DNA from: Methylocystis suflitae
GTDB taxonomy: Bacteria; Pseudomonadota; Alphaproteobacteria; Rhizobiales; Beijerinckiaceae
Length of the DNA stretch: 44,386 nt
Assembly (NCBI RefSeq): GCF_024448135.1
Contig: NZ_JAMRYX010000042.1
Location: forward strand, 1-44,386
Direction: 5' to 3'
The notes under the pieces are model-generated. The model made no database searches. It saw only the letters and a list, made by a program, of their open reading frames with translations, and was not told where the DNA came from. This document shows, piece after piece, positions 1 through 9,263 of the stretch; the first letter of the stretch is position 1, and the number at the start of each line of letters is the position of its first letter. Position numbers and translations under genes: made by a program.

Positions 1-68
1 ATCGCTGGGACTGTGCTCTCTTCATAGCGAACCTCATCTGCATCTCGCCTACGCGCGCCCCAGAAACG

Positions 69-118
69 AAAAAAGCCGCTGCCTGAACGCCTGCGAAGCA
101 GACGTTCAGGACAGCGGC
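69..118 (-). terminator. Strong rho-independent terminator (minus strand)
   Basis: A long hairpin pairs 75-81 (GCCGCTG) with 112-118 (CAGCGGC) and continues inward through CTGAACG/CGTTCAG and CTGC/GCAG around a GAA loop. On the minus strand the stem is followed by six T (A run at 69-74). The direction means it ends a transcript coming from the right. The nearest gene on that side is tRNA-Leu, but the region between is itself highly structured. Confidence 0.85.
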
Positions 119-320
119 GATGCTGGGGGCCCTTCTGTGGACCGGGTGACGTCGCAAGCGACGCCTTCGCGCTAAATGGATGCAATGAAGGCGCCACCTA
201 CAGCCAAGCTGTATGGCGCGAGTCGCTTAGTCGCTGCGGACGGCAGGCTTTCGCTGGAGTTCGCCCTTGCACGCGCGCGCTACGAAACCTTCGCGAGGAA
301 GTTTTCGCATGGCGCGCTTT
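119..320 (-). ncRNA. Candidate structured small RNA (unidentified)
   Basis: No credible protein gene lies here, yet the minus strand is rich in secondary structure and runs straight into the terminator at 69-118. The best stem is 191-219: GCGCCA pairs with TGGCGC and TACAGC with GCTGTA around a three-base loop, with one two-base bulge. A second stem pairs CGCCTTC with GAAGGCG (about 164-193), and there is a GTCGC/GCGAC hairpin at 151-162. I looked for the conserved cores of RNase P RNA, SRP RNA and alphaproteobacterial tmRNA and did not find them. A 6S-like RNA is possible but I could not fit its closing stem. The 5' boundary is a guess. Confidence 0.3.
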
Positions 321-613
321 GCTTGCGAGGCGGCAGCAAGCGCTGAAAAAATTCGCATTTTGCCGTCATCAGCGACAGCCGCTCGGTTTTTCTTGACCGG
401 CCGTATGACGGAGCGCCCGTGTCAGCTCGCCGAGCAGACTGGCTGAACCGACGATGGGCGTGCGGCTTCCGCAGCCGCCCTCGCCTGATGAAATATCGGA
501 CGGTCCCTATAACCGTCGCCGGGCTTCCGAGCCCCGGCGCCAGGGGTCCACGGCGACGCCTTCGTAGACTGAAAACGGCTGACGAGACGTCTTCAGACTT
601 TCGAGAGGAACGC

Positions 614-698
614 TGGTGCCCAGGAGAGGACTCGAACCTCCACGGCTTTCACCACTGGTACCTGAAACCAGCGCGTCTACCAATTCCGCCACCTGGGC
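614..698 (-). tRNA. tRNA-Leu, anticodon CAG
   Basis: The minus strand reads GCCCAGGTGGCGGAATTGGT at its 5' end and closes the acceptor stem with CCTGGGC followed by A and an encoded CCA. The anticodon arm is CTGGT-TTCAGGT-ACCAG, giving anticodon CAG. A long variable arm and GGTTCGAGTCC in the T arm fit a class II leucine tRNA of 85 nt. Short open frames crossing this region on both strands are shadows. Confidence 0.97.
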
Positions 699-884
699 TT
701 AGAGCGCGTCTCATAGGGGCAGCGGACGCCTCGTGTCAATGCGCGCTTTCCGCAAAAACCGCATGGCCGCCCAGGTCGCGGAGGCGCCAGCCTCGCGCAT
801 TTCCTTCGTCGTCAAATTTCGCTAGAGCCTTAGCGACCATTTTTCCGGCGGGAGCCGGGCGCGGCGCAAGCGGAGCAAATCGCG

Positions 885-1916
885 ATGATCGGCGACAATA
901 ACCAGACCATTGGCGAAGGACGGGTGGTGACGGTGTTCGGCGGCTCCGGCTTTGTCGGCCGCTACGTCGTCCGGGCGCTGGCGCGCGACGGCTGGCGCGT
1001 GCGCGTCGCTTGCCGGCGGCCCGACCTTGCCTTCTTTCTTCAGCCGCTCGGCCGCGTCGGCCAGGTGATGGCGGTGCAGGCCAATGTGCGCAATCCGGAG
1101 TCGATCGCGGCGGCCCTGCGCGGCGCCTCGGCGGTGGTTAATCTTGTCGGCATCCTTGCTGAAACCGGCGCGCAGAAATTCTGGAGCGTCCAGGCGGGCG
1201 GCGCGCGCGTGATCGCCGAAGCGGCAAAGACGGCCGGCATCGACAATGTCGTGCATATTTCCGCCATCGGCGCCGATCCGCAGTCGCGTTCCGCCTATGG
1301 CCGAAGCAAGGCGGAGGGCGAAGCCGCAATGCTTGCGGCGGTTCCTTCCGCGGTTATCCTGCGCCCTTCAGTGATTTTCGGGCCGGAAGATGATTTCTTC
1401 AACCGCTTCGCCACCATGGCGCGCTACTTTCCGTTCGTGCCCATCGTCGGCGGCGAGACGAAATTCCAGCCGGTCTATGTCGGCGACGTCGCCGACGCGG
1501 TGGCGATCGCGCTCGCCGGCCGCGCCAAGCCGGGCGTCGCTTATGAACTCGGCGGTCCGGAGGTCAAAAGCTTCGCGGAGATCGTCGACTATGTTCTGAA
1601 GGTGACGCAGCGCCAGCGCCGAATCCTGAAACTCTCCTTCGGAATCGGCAAGCTTATGGCCAGCGTGACGCAGATGCTGACCAAGCTGTCGCTGGGCCTT
1701 TTCCCGAAGCTCTTGCGCATGACGCGAGATCAGGTCGAACTACTCAAGCACGACAATGTCGTCAGCGACGCCGCGAAGGCGGAAGCGCGCACGCTGCAAG
1801 GGCTCGGAATCGCCGATCCGCAATCGATCGAGGCGATCGTTCCCAGCTATCTCTATCGCTATCGCAAGGTCGGGCAGTATCAGACGCAGCGGCTGGGCGA
1901 ATCCGCCTCGCGCTGA
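885..1916 (+). CDS. Complex I NDUFA9-subunit family protein (atypical SDR)
   Basis: 343 aa. The N-terminal Rossmann motif VFGGSGFVGRYVV (about residues 17-29) binds NAD(P). Later NLVGI, HISAIGAD and YGRSKAEGE (YxxxK) place it among extended or atypical short-chain dehydrogenases of the complex I NDUFA9 type. In mitochondria NDUFA9 is an accessory subunit. Alphaproteobacteria carry this homologue, whose role is membrane or complex-I associated and not fully settled. The ATG at 885 has CGGAG about ten bases upstream. It stands alone on the plus strand, facing minus-strand genes on both sides. Confidence 0.9.
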   Translation: MIGDNNQTIGEGRVVTVFGGSGFVGRYVVRALARDGWRVRVACRRPDLAFFLQPLGRVGQVMAVQANVRNPESIAAALRGASAVVNLVGILAETGAQKFWSVQAGGARVIAEAAKTAGIDNVVHISAIGADPQSRSAYGRSKAEGEAAMLAAVPSAVILRPSVIFGPEDDFFNRFATMARYFPFVPIVGGETKFQPVYVGDVADAVAIALAGRAKPGVAYELGGPEVKSFAEIVDYVLKVTQRQRRILKLSFGIGKLMASVTQMLTKLSLGLFPKLLRMTRDQVELLKHDNVVSDAAKAEARTLQGLGIADPQSIEAIVPSYLYRYRKVGQYQTQRLGESASR

Positions 1917-1933
1917 CGAGGTCGCTTTTTGAG

Positions 1934-2638
1934 CTAGCGCCGGCGGGCGGACTGCGCCGTTTCTCCACGCGGGTTTGGCGGCAGCATCCGATGGATGCGG
2001 GTCATGAAAGCGACGGCAAAGAGCGGCGTCAGCACGTTCAGTCCTGGCGTCGCGACGAAGACGGCGATGAACAGTCCGGCGACGAAGAGCCATAGCGCAT
2101 GGCGACGGCGCAACGCCTCCGATTCTTGCAACGAACGAAAGCGCGTCGCGGCGAAGAGAAAATATTCGCGCCCGAAGAGATAGGCGTTGGCCAGGAGGAA
2201 GGCCGCTGCGTTTATTCCCGGCACGAAGAGCAGCAGTAGCGCGAAAAAATTGACGATCGCCGAAATCCCAGCGAAGCGCAGGCCCATCAAAATCGCCTGG
2301 GTCGCCGGAATGGCGCGACCCTGTTGTCCCGCCGGATAGAGGTCCGCTTCCACGTGATCGGCGAGATCGTCGAGGAATAATCCCGAAACCAGCACCGAGA
2401 CGGGGGCGATGAGAAACGCCATCAGGAAGAACAGTCCGGCGCCCGTCGCATAGGTCAGAGCCGTCCGCAGCCAAGGATGCTCGACCATCACGAAGGACAT
2501 GGCGAGCTTATCGAGACCCACCCAGGCGAGCGCCAGCAACAGGAACGTCATGCCCAGACTCTTGACGAGGACCGCGCGGAACGGCGGCGTCACGATCTGG
2601 CGCAGCGCCGCCAAAGCGGCCTCGAACATTTCGGTCAT
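1934..2638 (-). CDS. EI24 / CysZ-like membrane protein
   Basis: 234 aa from the ATG at 2638. Four to five hydrophobic segments are visible (for example LLLALAWVGLDKLAM, FFLMAFLIAPVSVLVSGLFL, FAGISAIVNFFALLLLFVPG, LWLFVAGLFIAVFVATPGL), and the GREYFLFAATR stretch is typical of the EI24 domain family that includes CysZ, a sulfate permease. No sulfate-assimilation genes are nearby, so the substrate is open. An upstream extension to 2731 lacks family-like sequence. It ends 17 bases from the facing NDUFA9-like gene. Confidence 0.85.
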   Translation of the reverse strand: MTEMFEAALAALRQIVTPPFRAVLVKSLGMTFLLLALAWVGLDKLAMSFVMVEHPWLRTALTYATGAGLFFLMAFLIAPVSVLVSGLFLDDLADHVEADLYPAGQQGRAIPATQAILMGLRFAGISAIVNFFALLLLFVPGINAAAFLLANAYLFGREYFLFAATRFRSLQESEALRRRHALWLFVAGLFIAVFVATPGLNVLTPLFAVAFMTRIHRMLPPNPRGETAQSARRR

Positions 2639-2758
2639 GCGAGTCAATTTCCTGCACGGCGAGTCGCGCCGCAGAATCGGAGAGCGCGTTGCGGCCGCCA
2701 TCCAGATGGCGTTTCGCAGCGCGCGACGCAAGAGCCGCGCGGGGTCAGAGGTCTGTCG

Positions 2759-3346
2759 CTATGTGCTGAGATGCGCGCCGAGATTTTCGAGGCCTTTCTC
2801 GAACAAATCGCCGATCATCTTGTCGCGGCTGACGAAGATGTTCATCGCCTTGCTCGCGAGACTGGCGTTGCCGGACATGCTCCAAACGACATGAGTCTTG
2901 CGCGCCTCGGAATCGCCGCCCAAACCCAGCGTGCGCGCGAGCCAGCGACCTTTCGTCAGTTCGCCGTCAGGAGCGAGAAAAAAGGTCACGTCATTGGCCG
3001 CTGCAAAGGGCTTACGCATATCGAGTCTGATATCCACGCGCTCGCTCGGCCGACTGTCGACGATGGTCATGCGCCCTGCGCCGACATTCTTGTCGCCAGC
3101 CCATTCGAAGGCGGCGCCGGGGCCGGCGGCGGGCCCCTCGTAACGCGTTTCAGCGCTTGGATCGAGTTTCGCCCAGGGCGACCAAGCTTCCCAATTGCGC
3201 AGATTGTTGATCGCCGCGAAAACCTTACGCGGCGGCGCATTGATGACCGCCTCGCGCCGCACGACGAAACGATCCGGCTGAAGATAAACGGCCAACGCAA
3301 GCAAAGCGGCGCCATAGCAAATGACGATAAATAGCAAGCTGGTCAT
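2759..3346 (-). CDS. SRPBCC family protein with N-terminal membrane anchor
   Basis: 195 aa. The ATG at 3346 is preceded by GGAGGAG, which fixes the start. One membrane segment (SLLFIVICYGAALLALAVYL, about residues 3-22) is followed by a START-like SRPBCC fold: VINAPPRKVFAAINNLRNW, the NEAWSPWAK-like turn, and an amphipathic C-terminal helix. SRPBCC proteins bind hydrophobic ligands. This membrane-tethered group has no assigned ligand. A similar anchored protein is found at 37257-37781. Confidence 0.85.
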   Translation of the reverse strand: MTSLLFIVICYGAALLALAVYLQPDRFVVRREAVINAPPRKVFAAINNLRNWEAWSPWAKLDPSAETRYEGPAAGPGAAFEWAGDKNVGAGRMTIVDSRPSERVDIRLDMRKPFAAANDVTFFLAPDGELTKGRWLARTLGLGGDSEARKTHVVWSMSGNASLASKAMNIFVSRDKMIGDLFEKGLENLGAHLST

Positions 3347-3409
3347 GAATCTCCTCCAATGCCTGCGCGACAAGAGCCCGGGACGCAACTAGCGCGCCGG
3401 GCTCAGGCT

Positions 3410-4096
3410 TCAAACGATTTGACCCGCCCGGATCAGCGCCGTCGCGCGCACCTCCTCGATGCGGAAATTGACATCGCCGCCGCGCGCCGCCGCAGCGACG
3501 AAGAAACCCGCGCGCCGCCATTGCGCAACGGCGTAGCTCTCGTCGGGACCGCTGCTAACGGCGAGCGGCGACAGGCTGACGACAAAGCTGTCGAGCCCGC
3601 CTGCGAGGCCCCGTCCGTCGGCCTTCAAGACAGCCTCCTTGAGAGTCCAGATCGCAAAGAAAACCTCGCTCTGCGACTCCGGATCGGATTGGGCGCGCAC
3701 GATCGCCGCCTCTTCGGGCGCAAAGAAGCGCTCGGCCACCTTCAACGCGTCTCGCGGCTTGAGAAACGACTCGACGTCGACGCCGACGTCGCGTCCCGAC
3801 GCGATCGCCACGGCGGCCATGCCCCGGGTATGCGACAGGCTGACGTCAAAGCCGGTGCGCGGCGACAGCAGGAAGGGCTTGCCGTGCGGCGACGCGCCAA
3901 ATCGCCACGCGGCGGGCGCAACCCATTTCGCGCGCTCGGAAAGGCTTGCGCGCAACAGCACATGCGCGGCGACATAGGCGCGGCGATCGGCTTCGAAAGC
4001 GAAACGCGCCGCCCGCGCTGTTTCGGCTTGGTCGAGAAGCGCAGCGAGCTTCGGCCATTCGTCGGCGGCGATCCGCGCGACGTCGATGAAGAACAC
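3410..4096 (-). CDS. 4'-phosphopantetheinyl transferase (Sfp-type)
   Basis: 228 aa. Transfers the phosphopantetheine arm of coenzyme A to a serine of carrier proteins. The two family signatures are present: GVDVE (105-109, Mg2+ ligands) and WTLKEAVLKADGRGL (from 150, with the catalytic Lys/Glu). SLSHTRG (87-92) is the usual CoA-contact stretch. The start taken is GTG at 4096, 38 bases after the reductase gene. No clear Shine-Dalgarno is seen, so a few codons either way are possible. Its carrier protein is not in the window. Confidence 0.9.
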   Translation of the reverse strand: MFFIDVARIAADEWPKLAALLDQAETARAARFAFEADRRAYVAAHVLLRASLSERAKWVAPAAWRFGASPHGKPFLLSPRTGFDVSLSHTRGMAAVAIASGRDVGVDVESFLKPRDALKVAERFFAPEEAAIVRAQSDPESQSEVFFAIWTLKEAVLKADGRGLAGGLDSFVVSLSPLAVSSGPDESYAVAQWRRAGFFVAAAARGGDVNFRIEEVRATALIRAGQIV

Positions 4097-4134
4097 ATCG
4101 ACGAAGGCGGCGGACGTCTCAGCGTCGGCCGACG

Positions 4135-5205
<1,071 letters not shown>

Positions 5206-5373
5206 TCAAACGCGGAAGATCGAAGACGCCGTTCGCGCCGCCTGTGCGTCGCCGGCCGGCGCTGCGCGCGCCTGTTGCGCGGCGGCCGGCTTCAAAAACT
5301 CGCCCTGCAGGTCGTCTATCGCATTTGTCGAAAGATTCAAACCCGCTCGGGCGTAGTCTGGAAAAATTGCGCG

Positions 5374-5763
5374 TCAGCCCTGCTGGGCGGGGGTCGTTAT
5401 GACGAGCCCGTCAAGTTCCGGCCTTACAGTAATCTGGCAGCACAGCCGCGAATTCGGCTTCACGTCAAAGGCGAAGTCGAGCATATCCTCCTCCATCTGC
5501 GACGCCTTGCCGGTTTTTTCAGCCCATTTTTCATCGACATAGACGTGACAGGTGGCGCAGGCGCAGGCGCCGCCGCATTCCGCGGCGATCTCGGGAATAT
5601 CGTTGCGCCGGGCTGTTTCCATCACAGTCGAGCCGACCTCGCCCTCGACGGATCGGGCTTGACCCTGGGAATCGACGAAGGTGATCTTGACCTTTGTCGG
5701 CGCGCCGCCCCCCGGTTCCGCGCCATAGCGGGTCGCAGCATCCTCAAAGCTCATCTTCGCCAT
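5374..5763 (-). CDS. [2Fe-2S] ferredoxin, adrenodoxin type
   Basis: 129 aa from ATG at 5763. Cluster ligands are visible as C63-x5-C69-x2-C72 in ECGGACACATC and a fourth Cys in RLCCQ (most likely C109, matching RLxCQ of adrenodoxin-type ferredoxins). Extra cysteines C67 and C108 lie beside ligands. It precedes the ferredoxin-NADP reductase by about 190 bases. A low-potential one-electron shuttle taking electrons from NADPH through that reductase is inferred from the pairing. A longer start (ATG at 5784) is possible. Confidence 0.92.
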   Translation of the reverse strand: MAKMSFEDAATRYGAEPGGGAPTKVKITFVDSQGQARSVEGEVGSTVMETARRNDIPEIAAECGGACACATCHVYVDEKWAEKTGKASQMEEDMLDFAFDVKPNSRLCCQITVRPELDGLVITTPAQQG

Positions 5764-5999
5764 GACGCCTGTCTCTTCCTCATGCATGCTCGATTTTCGC
5801 GGCGCTCCCGACTGTGCTTGTAGCGGGAAGTCACGAGACACTGTTCTTCCGCGCGTCGTGCGGTTGCGCCGCCAGCGCTGCCCAAATTGTCGCCGTTCAG
5901 TTAGCACCCGTCCGTTTGCGGCGCTAGCCCCTCCCAGCGCACACGACCGTAGGCCACATTCGATCGATTCACCGTCAAAGGCCCGAAAGAGACGCGCAT

Positions 6000-6806
6000 A
6001 TGACAGACATCGCTTTAAGCTTCCGGAACGCCGACGGCGCGCTGCGCTCCGAGCTGACCGGCTGTCTCGATTTCATGAACGAAACGCCTTTTTTCAAGCG
6101 CTACAAGCGAGAGACCTGGGACGCGCTGCAAATATCGGGAAACAGCAAGATATTGGACGTGGCCTGCGGCGTCGGCTTCGACGTCATCGAACTCGCGCGG
6201 CGCTTCCCGCGCGCTGACGTCTTCGGACTCGATTCGGCGCATGGCTTTCTCGTACTGGCGCGAGAGCGGGCGCAGGGGCTTCGCAACGCGCTTTTCGTCG
6301 GCGGCGACTCCCGCCGCCTGCCCTTCGGCGATCGCCAGTTCGACGGCGTGCGAATCGATCGCTCCTTGCAGCACATCAGCGCCCCCATCGAGGCGCTGCG
6401 CGAAATGGTCCGGGTGACGCGCAAGGGCGGCAGAATCGTCATCGCCGAGCCCGATTGGGGAACATATTTCGTCTACAACGGGAAGCTCGAAACCGGGGCG
6501 AAGATGGCGAGACGATGGGAGAAGTCTTTCGCCAATCCCTACATCGGCAGAGAGACCGGCGTTCTGCTGCAAAAGTGCGGCGTCGAAAACATCGACTGCC
6601 GGGCGCATGCTCTCATCGTCAGAAGCCTCGACGCGGCTAAGATCATCTTCGACCTCGCCCGCCTGACGGAGAACTGCGTGTCCGCGGGCGTCTTGACGCG
6701 AGACGAGGCTGAAGACTGGTGGAGCGCGTCTAAAGCTGCGTCCCAAAGCGGCGCGTTTCTCACATGCCTGAACATCATGCTGTGGGAAGGTTCGGCGCCG
6801 GACTGA
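6000..6806 (+). CDS. Class I SAM-dependent methyltransferase
   Basis: 268 aa. The SAM-binding motif I is ILDVACGVGFDVIEL (about residues 50-64), followed by VFGLDSAHG and the post-motif LPFGDRQFDGV, as in the UbiE/Methyltransf_11 group. A conserved MVRVTRKGGRIVIAEPDWGTY follows. The substrate cannot be told. Several methyltransferases of this shape act on small metabolites in secondary pathways. Single plus-strand gene between two minus-strand units. Confidence 0.88.
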   Translation: MTDIALSFRNADGALRSELTGCLDFMNETPFFKRYKRETWDALQISGNSKILDVACGVGFDVIELARRFPRADVFGLDSAHGFLVLARERAQGLRNALFVGGDSRRLPFGDRQFDGVRIDRSLQHISAPIEALREMVRVTRKGGRIVIAEPDWGTYFVYNGKLETGAKMARRWEKSFANPYIGRETGVLLQKCGVENIDCRAHALIVRSLDAAKIIFDLARLTENCVSAGVLTRDEAEDWWSASKAASQSGAFLTCLNIMLWEGSAPD

Positions 6807-6829
6807 GCGATAGCACGCTGCCGGCGTCG

Positions 6830-7426
6830 CTATAGCCGGGCGCGCGTCCATTGGCCAATGCGCAGCGCGACACGCGCCGCAGCGTCGCTGAGGGCCCGCG
6901 CGGCTGGCGAGCCGATGTGTTCCTGGGCGGGCGCCTCTTCGACAAAGATCCGCGCCGCCTTCGCCCTGCCGCTGCCCGAGTCGACGAGCTGGACGGAAAT
7001 TTCAATGACGGCGAGATTGCGGGCGATGTCGATCTCGAAGCGCCGCACATCCGTCTGCACTTGTGTTTGCCCGCCAAAGTTGGAAGAGGCTGAAAGACCG
7101 CACTGCTGCAACGCTTCTATCAAGCGGCGCTGAAAAAGAAGCGGCATCGGATCCGACCACTGCACGCCGGGAAGAACGGCCACGCTGTCATCGCCAGCGC
7201 GAACCACGATGCGATCTGAGGAGGTCGGCGCGAGCGCCGCGGGTACATCCACGAAGACCGCGGGGCCGCCGCGCAAGGCGACGCTTCGCAAAACGCCCGT
7301 CTGGGTCGTCAGGTCGAACGTCTCGCGCGTCGCCTGGGCGCAGGCCGTGACGAGAAACGCGAGCGACGCGACCGCCACCGCCTGCGCGACCTTCCGTTGC
7401 GTCGCAGCGGACGCCTTCAGTTTCAT
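6830..7426 (-). CDS. ABC-type transport auxiliary lipoprotein (Mla/PqiC-like)
   Basis: About 198 aa from ATG at 7426 (an ATG at 7444 is an alternative). A lipoprotein signal ends in the lipobox LVTAC, so the mature protein should be lipid-anchored, probably facing the periplasm. The remainder fits the ABC_trans_aux family (PqiC-like). It is last in a four-gene order permease, ATPase, MCE protein, lipoprotein, and is inferred to be the outer component of that lipid transporter. Confidence 0.87.
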   Translation of the reverse strand: MKLKASAATQRKVAQAVAVASLAFLVTACAQATRETFDLTTQTGVLRSVALRGGPAVFVDVPAALAPTSSDRIVVRAGDDSVAVLPGVQWSDPMPLLFQRRLIEALQQCGLSASSNFGGQTQVQTDVRRFEIDIARNLAVIEISVQLVDSGSGRAKAARIFVEEAPAQEHIGSPAARALSDAAARVALRIGQWTRARL

Positions 7427-7522
7427 GCCGACTCGTCGCCCCATTTCGCCCGCGCGCCCCGTCGGGCGCGTCGTCCTTCTAAACGATCCGCGCATCGGCT
7501 TAAAGCCACGCCTTGGATTGAA

Positions 7523-8425
7523 TTAGCGGCCCTGATACTCCGGCACGGACTGAGACGGCCCGAAGATGAATTGTGAAGGGTTTTTCTCAACGGAACGCAG
7601 CGTGCGATCTAACGTGTCGACGGCTTTGCGCCCATCCACCGCAAGCTGTTCATATTCCCGCAGCCCCGTCCCGGCGAAACGATTGATGCGTTCCGAAGCC
7701 CCGGCGATATTGCCGGCGATCGCCTTGATCTGCTTGGGGTCAATCGCCTTGATCGTCTTTTCGCCGGCCGCGAGGACCTTGTCGAGCCGCGCCGCAGCCG
7801 GCTTTAGCGACTGCGCGACATCGGATGCGTCGCGGATGAAGCTTGTAATCGAGGCGGAGTTGTCGGCGAGAGTCTTGCTGACCGTTTCAGCGTTTTTGAG
7901 CGTCGCGGTGATGGCCGGCCCGTTATCGTCAATGAGCTTGTCGAGTTTCGTGAGGAGTTCGGCGGCCTTCGTCGATAGGCTCTGAACGTTGACCAGCAAA
8001 TTTTGGATTTCGGAGCGCTCAGCCTGAATTTGAGGATATTTCTGACCAACTTGCGCCGTCAGAGCCGGCGCGCCGGGCGTGCCGCCGACCAGCAGGACGT
8101 CGGAAACGCCCGTAAAGCCCCGCGTCTCGAGACGCGCGCGCGTGTCGGTCTTGACCGGCGTTCTGCTGTCGATCCTGACGAGCACGTCGACCTTGCTTGG
8201 ATCTTGTTCGGAAATGCCAAGATGCGTGACCTCGCCGACTTTCACGCCGTTGAACAGCACCGAGGAGCCGCGGGTCAGCCCCGAAACCGCGGCGAAGACA
8301 ATCTGGAAAGTTTCCTGCCGGCCAAGCTGGCTCGGTCCGGAAAACCAGTAGACGAAGAGAAAAGCGGCGAAGGCGACCGCCAGCGTGAAAGCGCCGATCA
8401 GGGCGTAGTTGGCGCGGGTTTCCAT
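7523..8425 (-). CDS. MlaD-family MCE protein
   Basis: 300 aa. One N-terminal membrane segment (NYALIGAFTLAVAFAAFLFVYWF, about residues 6-28) is followed by a single MCE domain (about 38-115: VSGLTRGSSVLFNGVKVGEV, VDVLVRIDSRTPVKTDTRARLETRG). The C-terminal half is long and helical. MCE proteins form periplasmic rings or tubes that pass phospholipids between membranes. The first 28 bases overlap the end of the ATPase gene, suggesting translational coupling. Confidence 0.94.
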   Translation of the reverse strand: METRANYALIGAFTLAVAFAAFLFVYWFSGPSQLGRQETFQIVFAAVSGLTRGSSVLFNGVKVGEVTHLGISEQDPSKVDVLVRIDSRTPVKTDTRARLETRGFTGVSDVLLVGGTPGAPALTAQVGQKYPQIQAERSEIQNLLVNVQSLSTKAAELLTKLDKLIDDNGPAITATLKNAETVSKTLADNSASITSFIRDASDVAQSLKPAAARLDKVLAAGEKTIKAIDPKQIKAIAGNIAGASERINRFAGTGLREYEQLAVDGRKAVDTLDRTLRSVEKNPSQFIFGPSQSVPEYQGR

Positions 8426-9255
8426 TGTTCGTCCTTCTGCTCAACGCGCGCCGCAGTCAGTCTGCCGCCGCGCACGCCGTGGAAATATGCTTTCAGCCAC
8501 GGATGGTTAGACGCGAGCAAGGTTTCCAGCGGCCCTGCGGCGATGACCCGACCTTCAGCGAGCGCGGCCACCCTGTCGCAGATAGAGTACAGGCTGTCGA
8601 GATCGTGCGTCACCATGAACACGGTCAGCCCGAGGGTCTGCTGCAGCGTGCCGATCAGCTCGTCGAATTCGGCGGCGCTGATCGGATCGAGTCCCGATGT
8701 CGGCTCGTCCAGGAACACAAGCTCGGGATCAAGCGCCAACGCGCGCGCCAGGGCCGCGCGCTTCACCATGCCGCCCGACAATTCTGACGGAAATTTGTCC
8801 GCGGCGTCGAGACTGAGGCCAACAAGCTCGAGCTTCAGCAAGGCCAGCTCGTCCATCAGTCGTTCAGACAGGTCGCGCGTTTCGCGCATCGGCATCTGAA
8901 TGTTCTGTTTCACCGTGAGGCCCGAAAACAGCGCGCCGTTCTGAAACAGCACGCCCCATCGCTGTTCCAGCGCACGCCGCTCAAGCGGCGACAGCATGTC
9001 GCGATTCTGTCCAAAAACCTGAACGGAGCCGCTCCGTGCCGGCGTCAGTCCAAGGATTGTGCGAGTGAGCACCGATTTTCCTTGGCCGGAGCCGCCGACG
9101 ACGCCGAGCACCTCGCCACGGTAAACGTCGAGATTAAGCCCTTTGACGATGGTCTTGTCGCCGAAGCCGACCACGAGATCGCGCACGCCGATAATGACGT
9201 CGCGGTCCGGACGCTGGCGCGCGGCGTCGCTGGCAGGCGTCGAGGAACTGGTCAT
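8398..9255 (-). CDS. ABC transporter ATP-binding protein (MlaF-like)
   Basis: 285 aa from ATG at 9255. Walker A is GGSGQGKS (54-61), the signature is SELSGGM and Walker B is LVFLDEPTSGLDP, with THD for the switch histidine. The absence of membrane segments and the flanking MlaE and MlaD genes assign it to a phospholipid ABC transporter. A TTG at 9267 overlaps the stop of the permease gene and could be used instead. ATG lies eight bases after that stop. Confidence 0.94.
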   Translation of the reverse strand: MTSSSTPASDAARQRPDRDVIIGVRDLVVGFGDKTIVKGLNLDVYRGEVLGVVGGSGQGKSVLTRTILGLTPARSGSVQVFGQNRDMLSPLERRALEQRWGVLFQNGALFSGLTVKQNIQMPMRETRDLSERLMDELALLKLELVGLSLDAADKFPSELSGGMVKRAALARALALDPELVFLDEPTSGLDPISAAEFDELIGTLQQTLGLTVFMVTHDLDSLYSICDRVAALAEGRVIAAGPLETLLASNHPWLKAYFHGVRGGRLTAARVEQKDEQWKPAPTTP

Positions 9256-9263
9256 CGCCGCGC

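Noticed and set aside
175-310. Minus-strand frame of about 45 codons beginning MRKLPREGF
   Set aside because: No ribosome-binding site and no family. The underlying DNA is dominated by RNA-like hairpins, so I prefer a structured RNA.
119-420. Identification as tmRNA, RNase P RNA, SRP RNA or 6S RNA
   Set aside because: The tag-coding sequence, the GAGGAAAGTCC core, the GGAAGGAAGCAGCC core and a matching closing stem were each looked for on the minus strand and not found.
419-901. 160-codon plus-strand frame and a 61-codon minus-strand frame across 507-692
   Set aside because: Both run through tRNA-Leu(CAG) and have no family-like sequence. They are shadows in GC-rich DNA.
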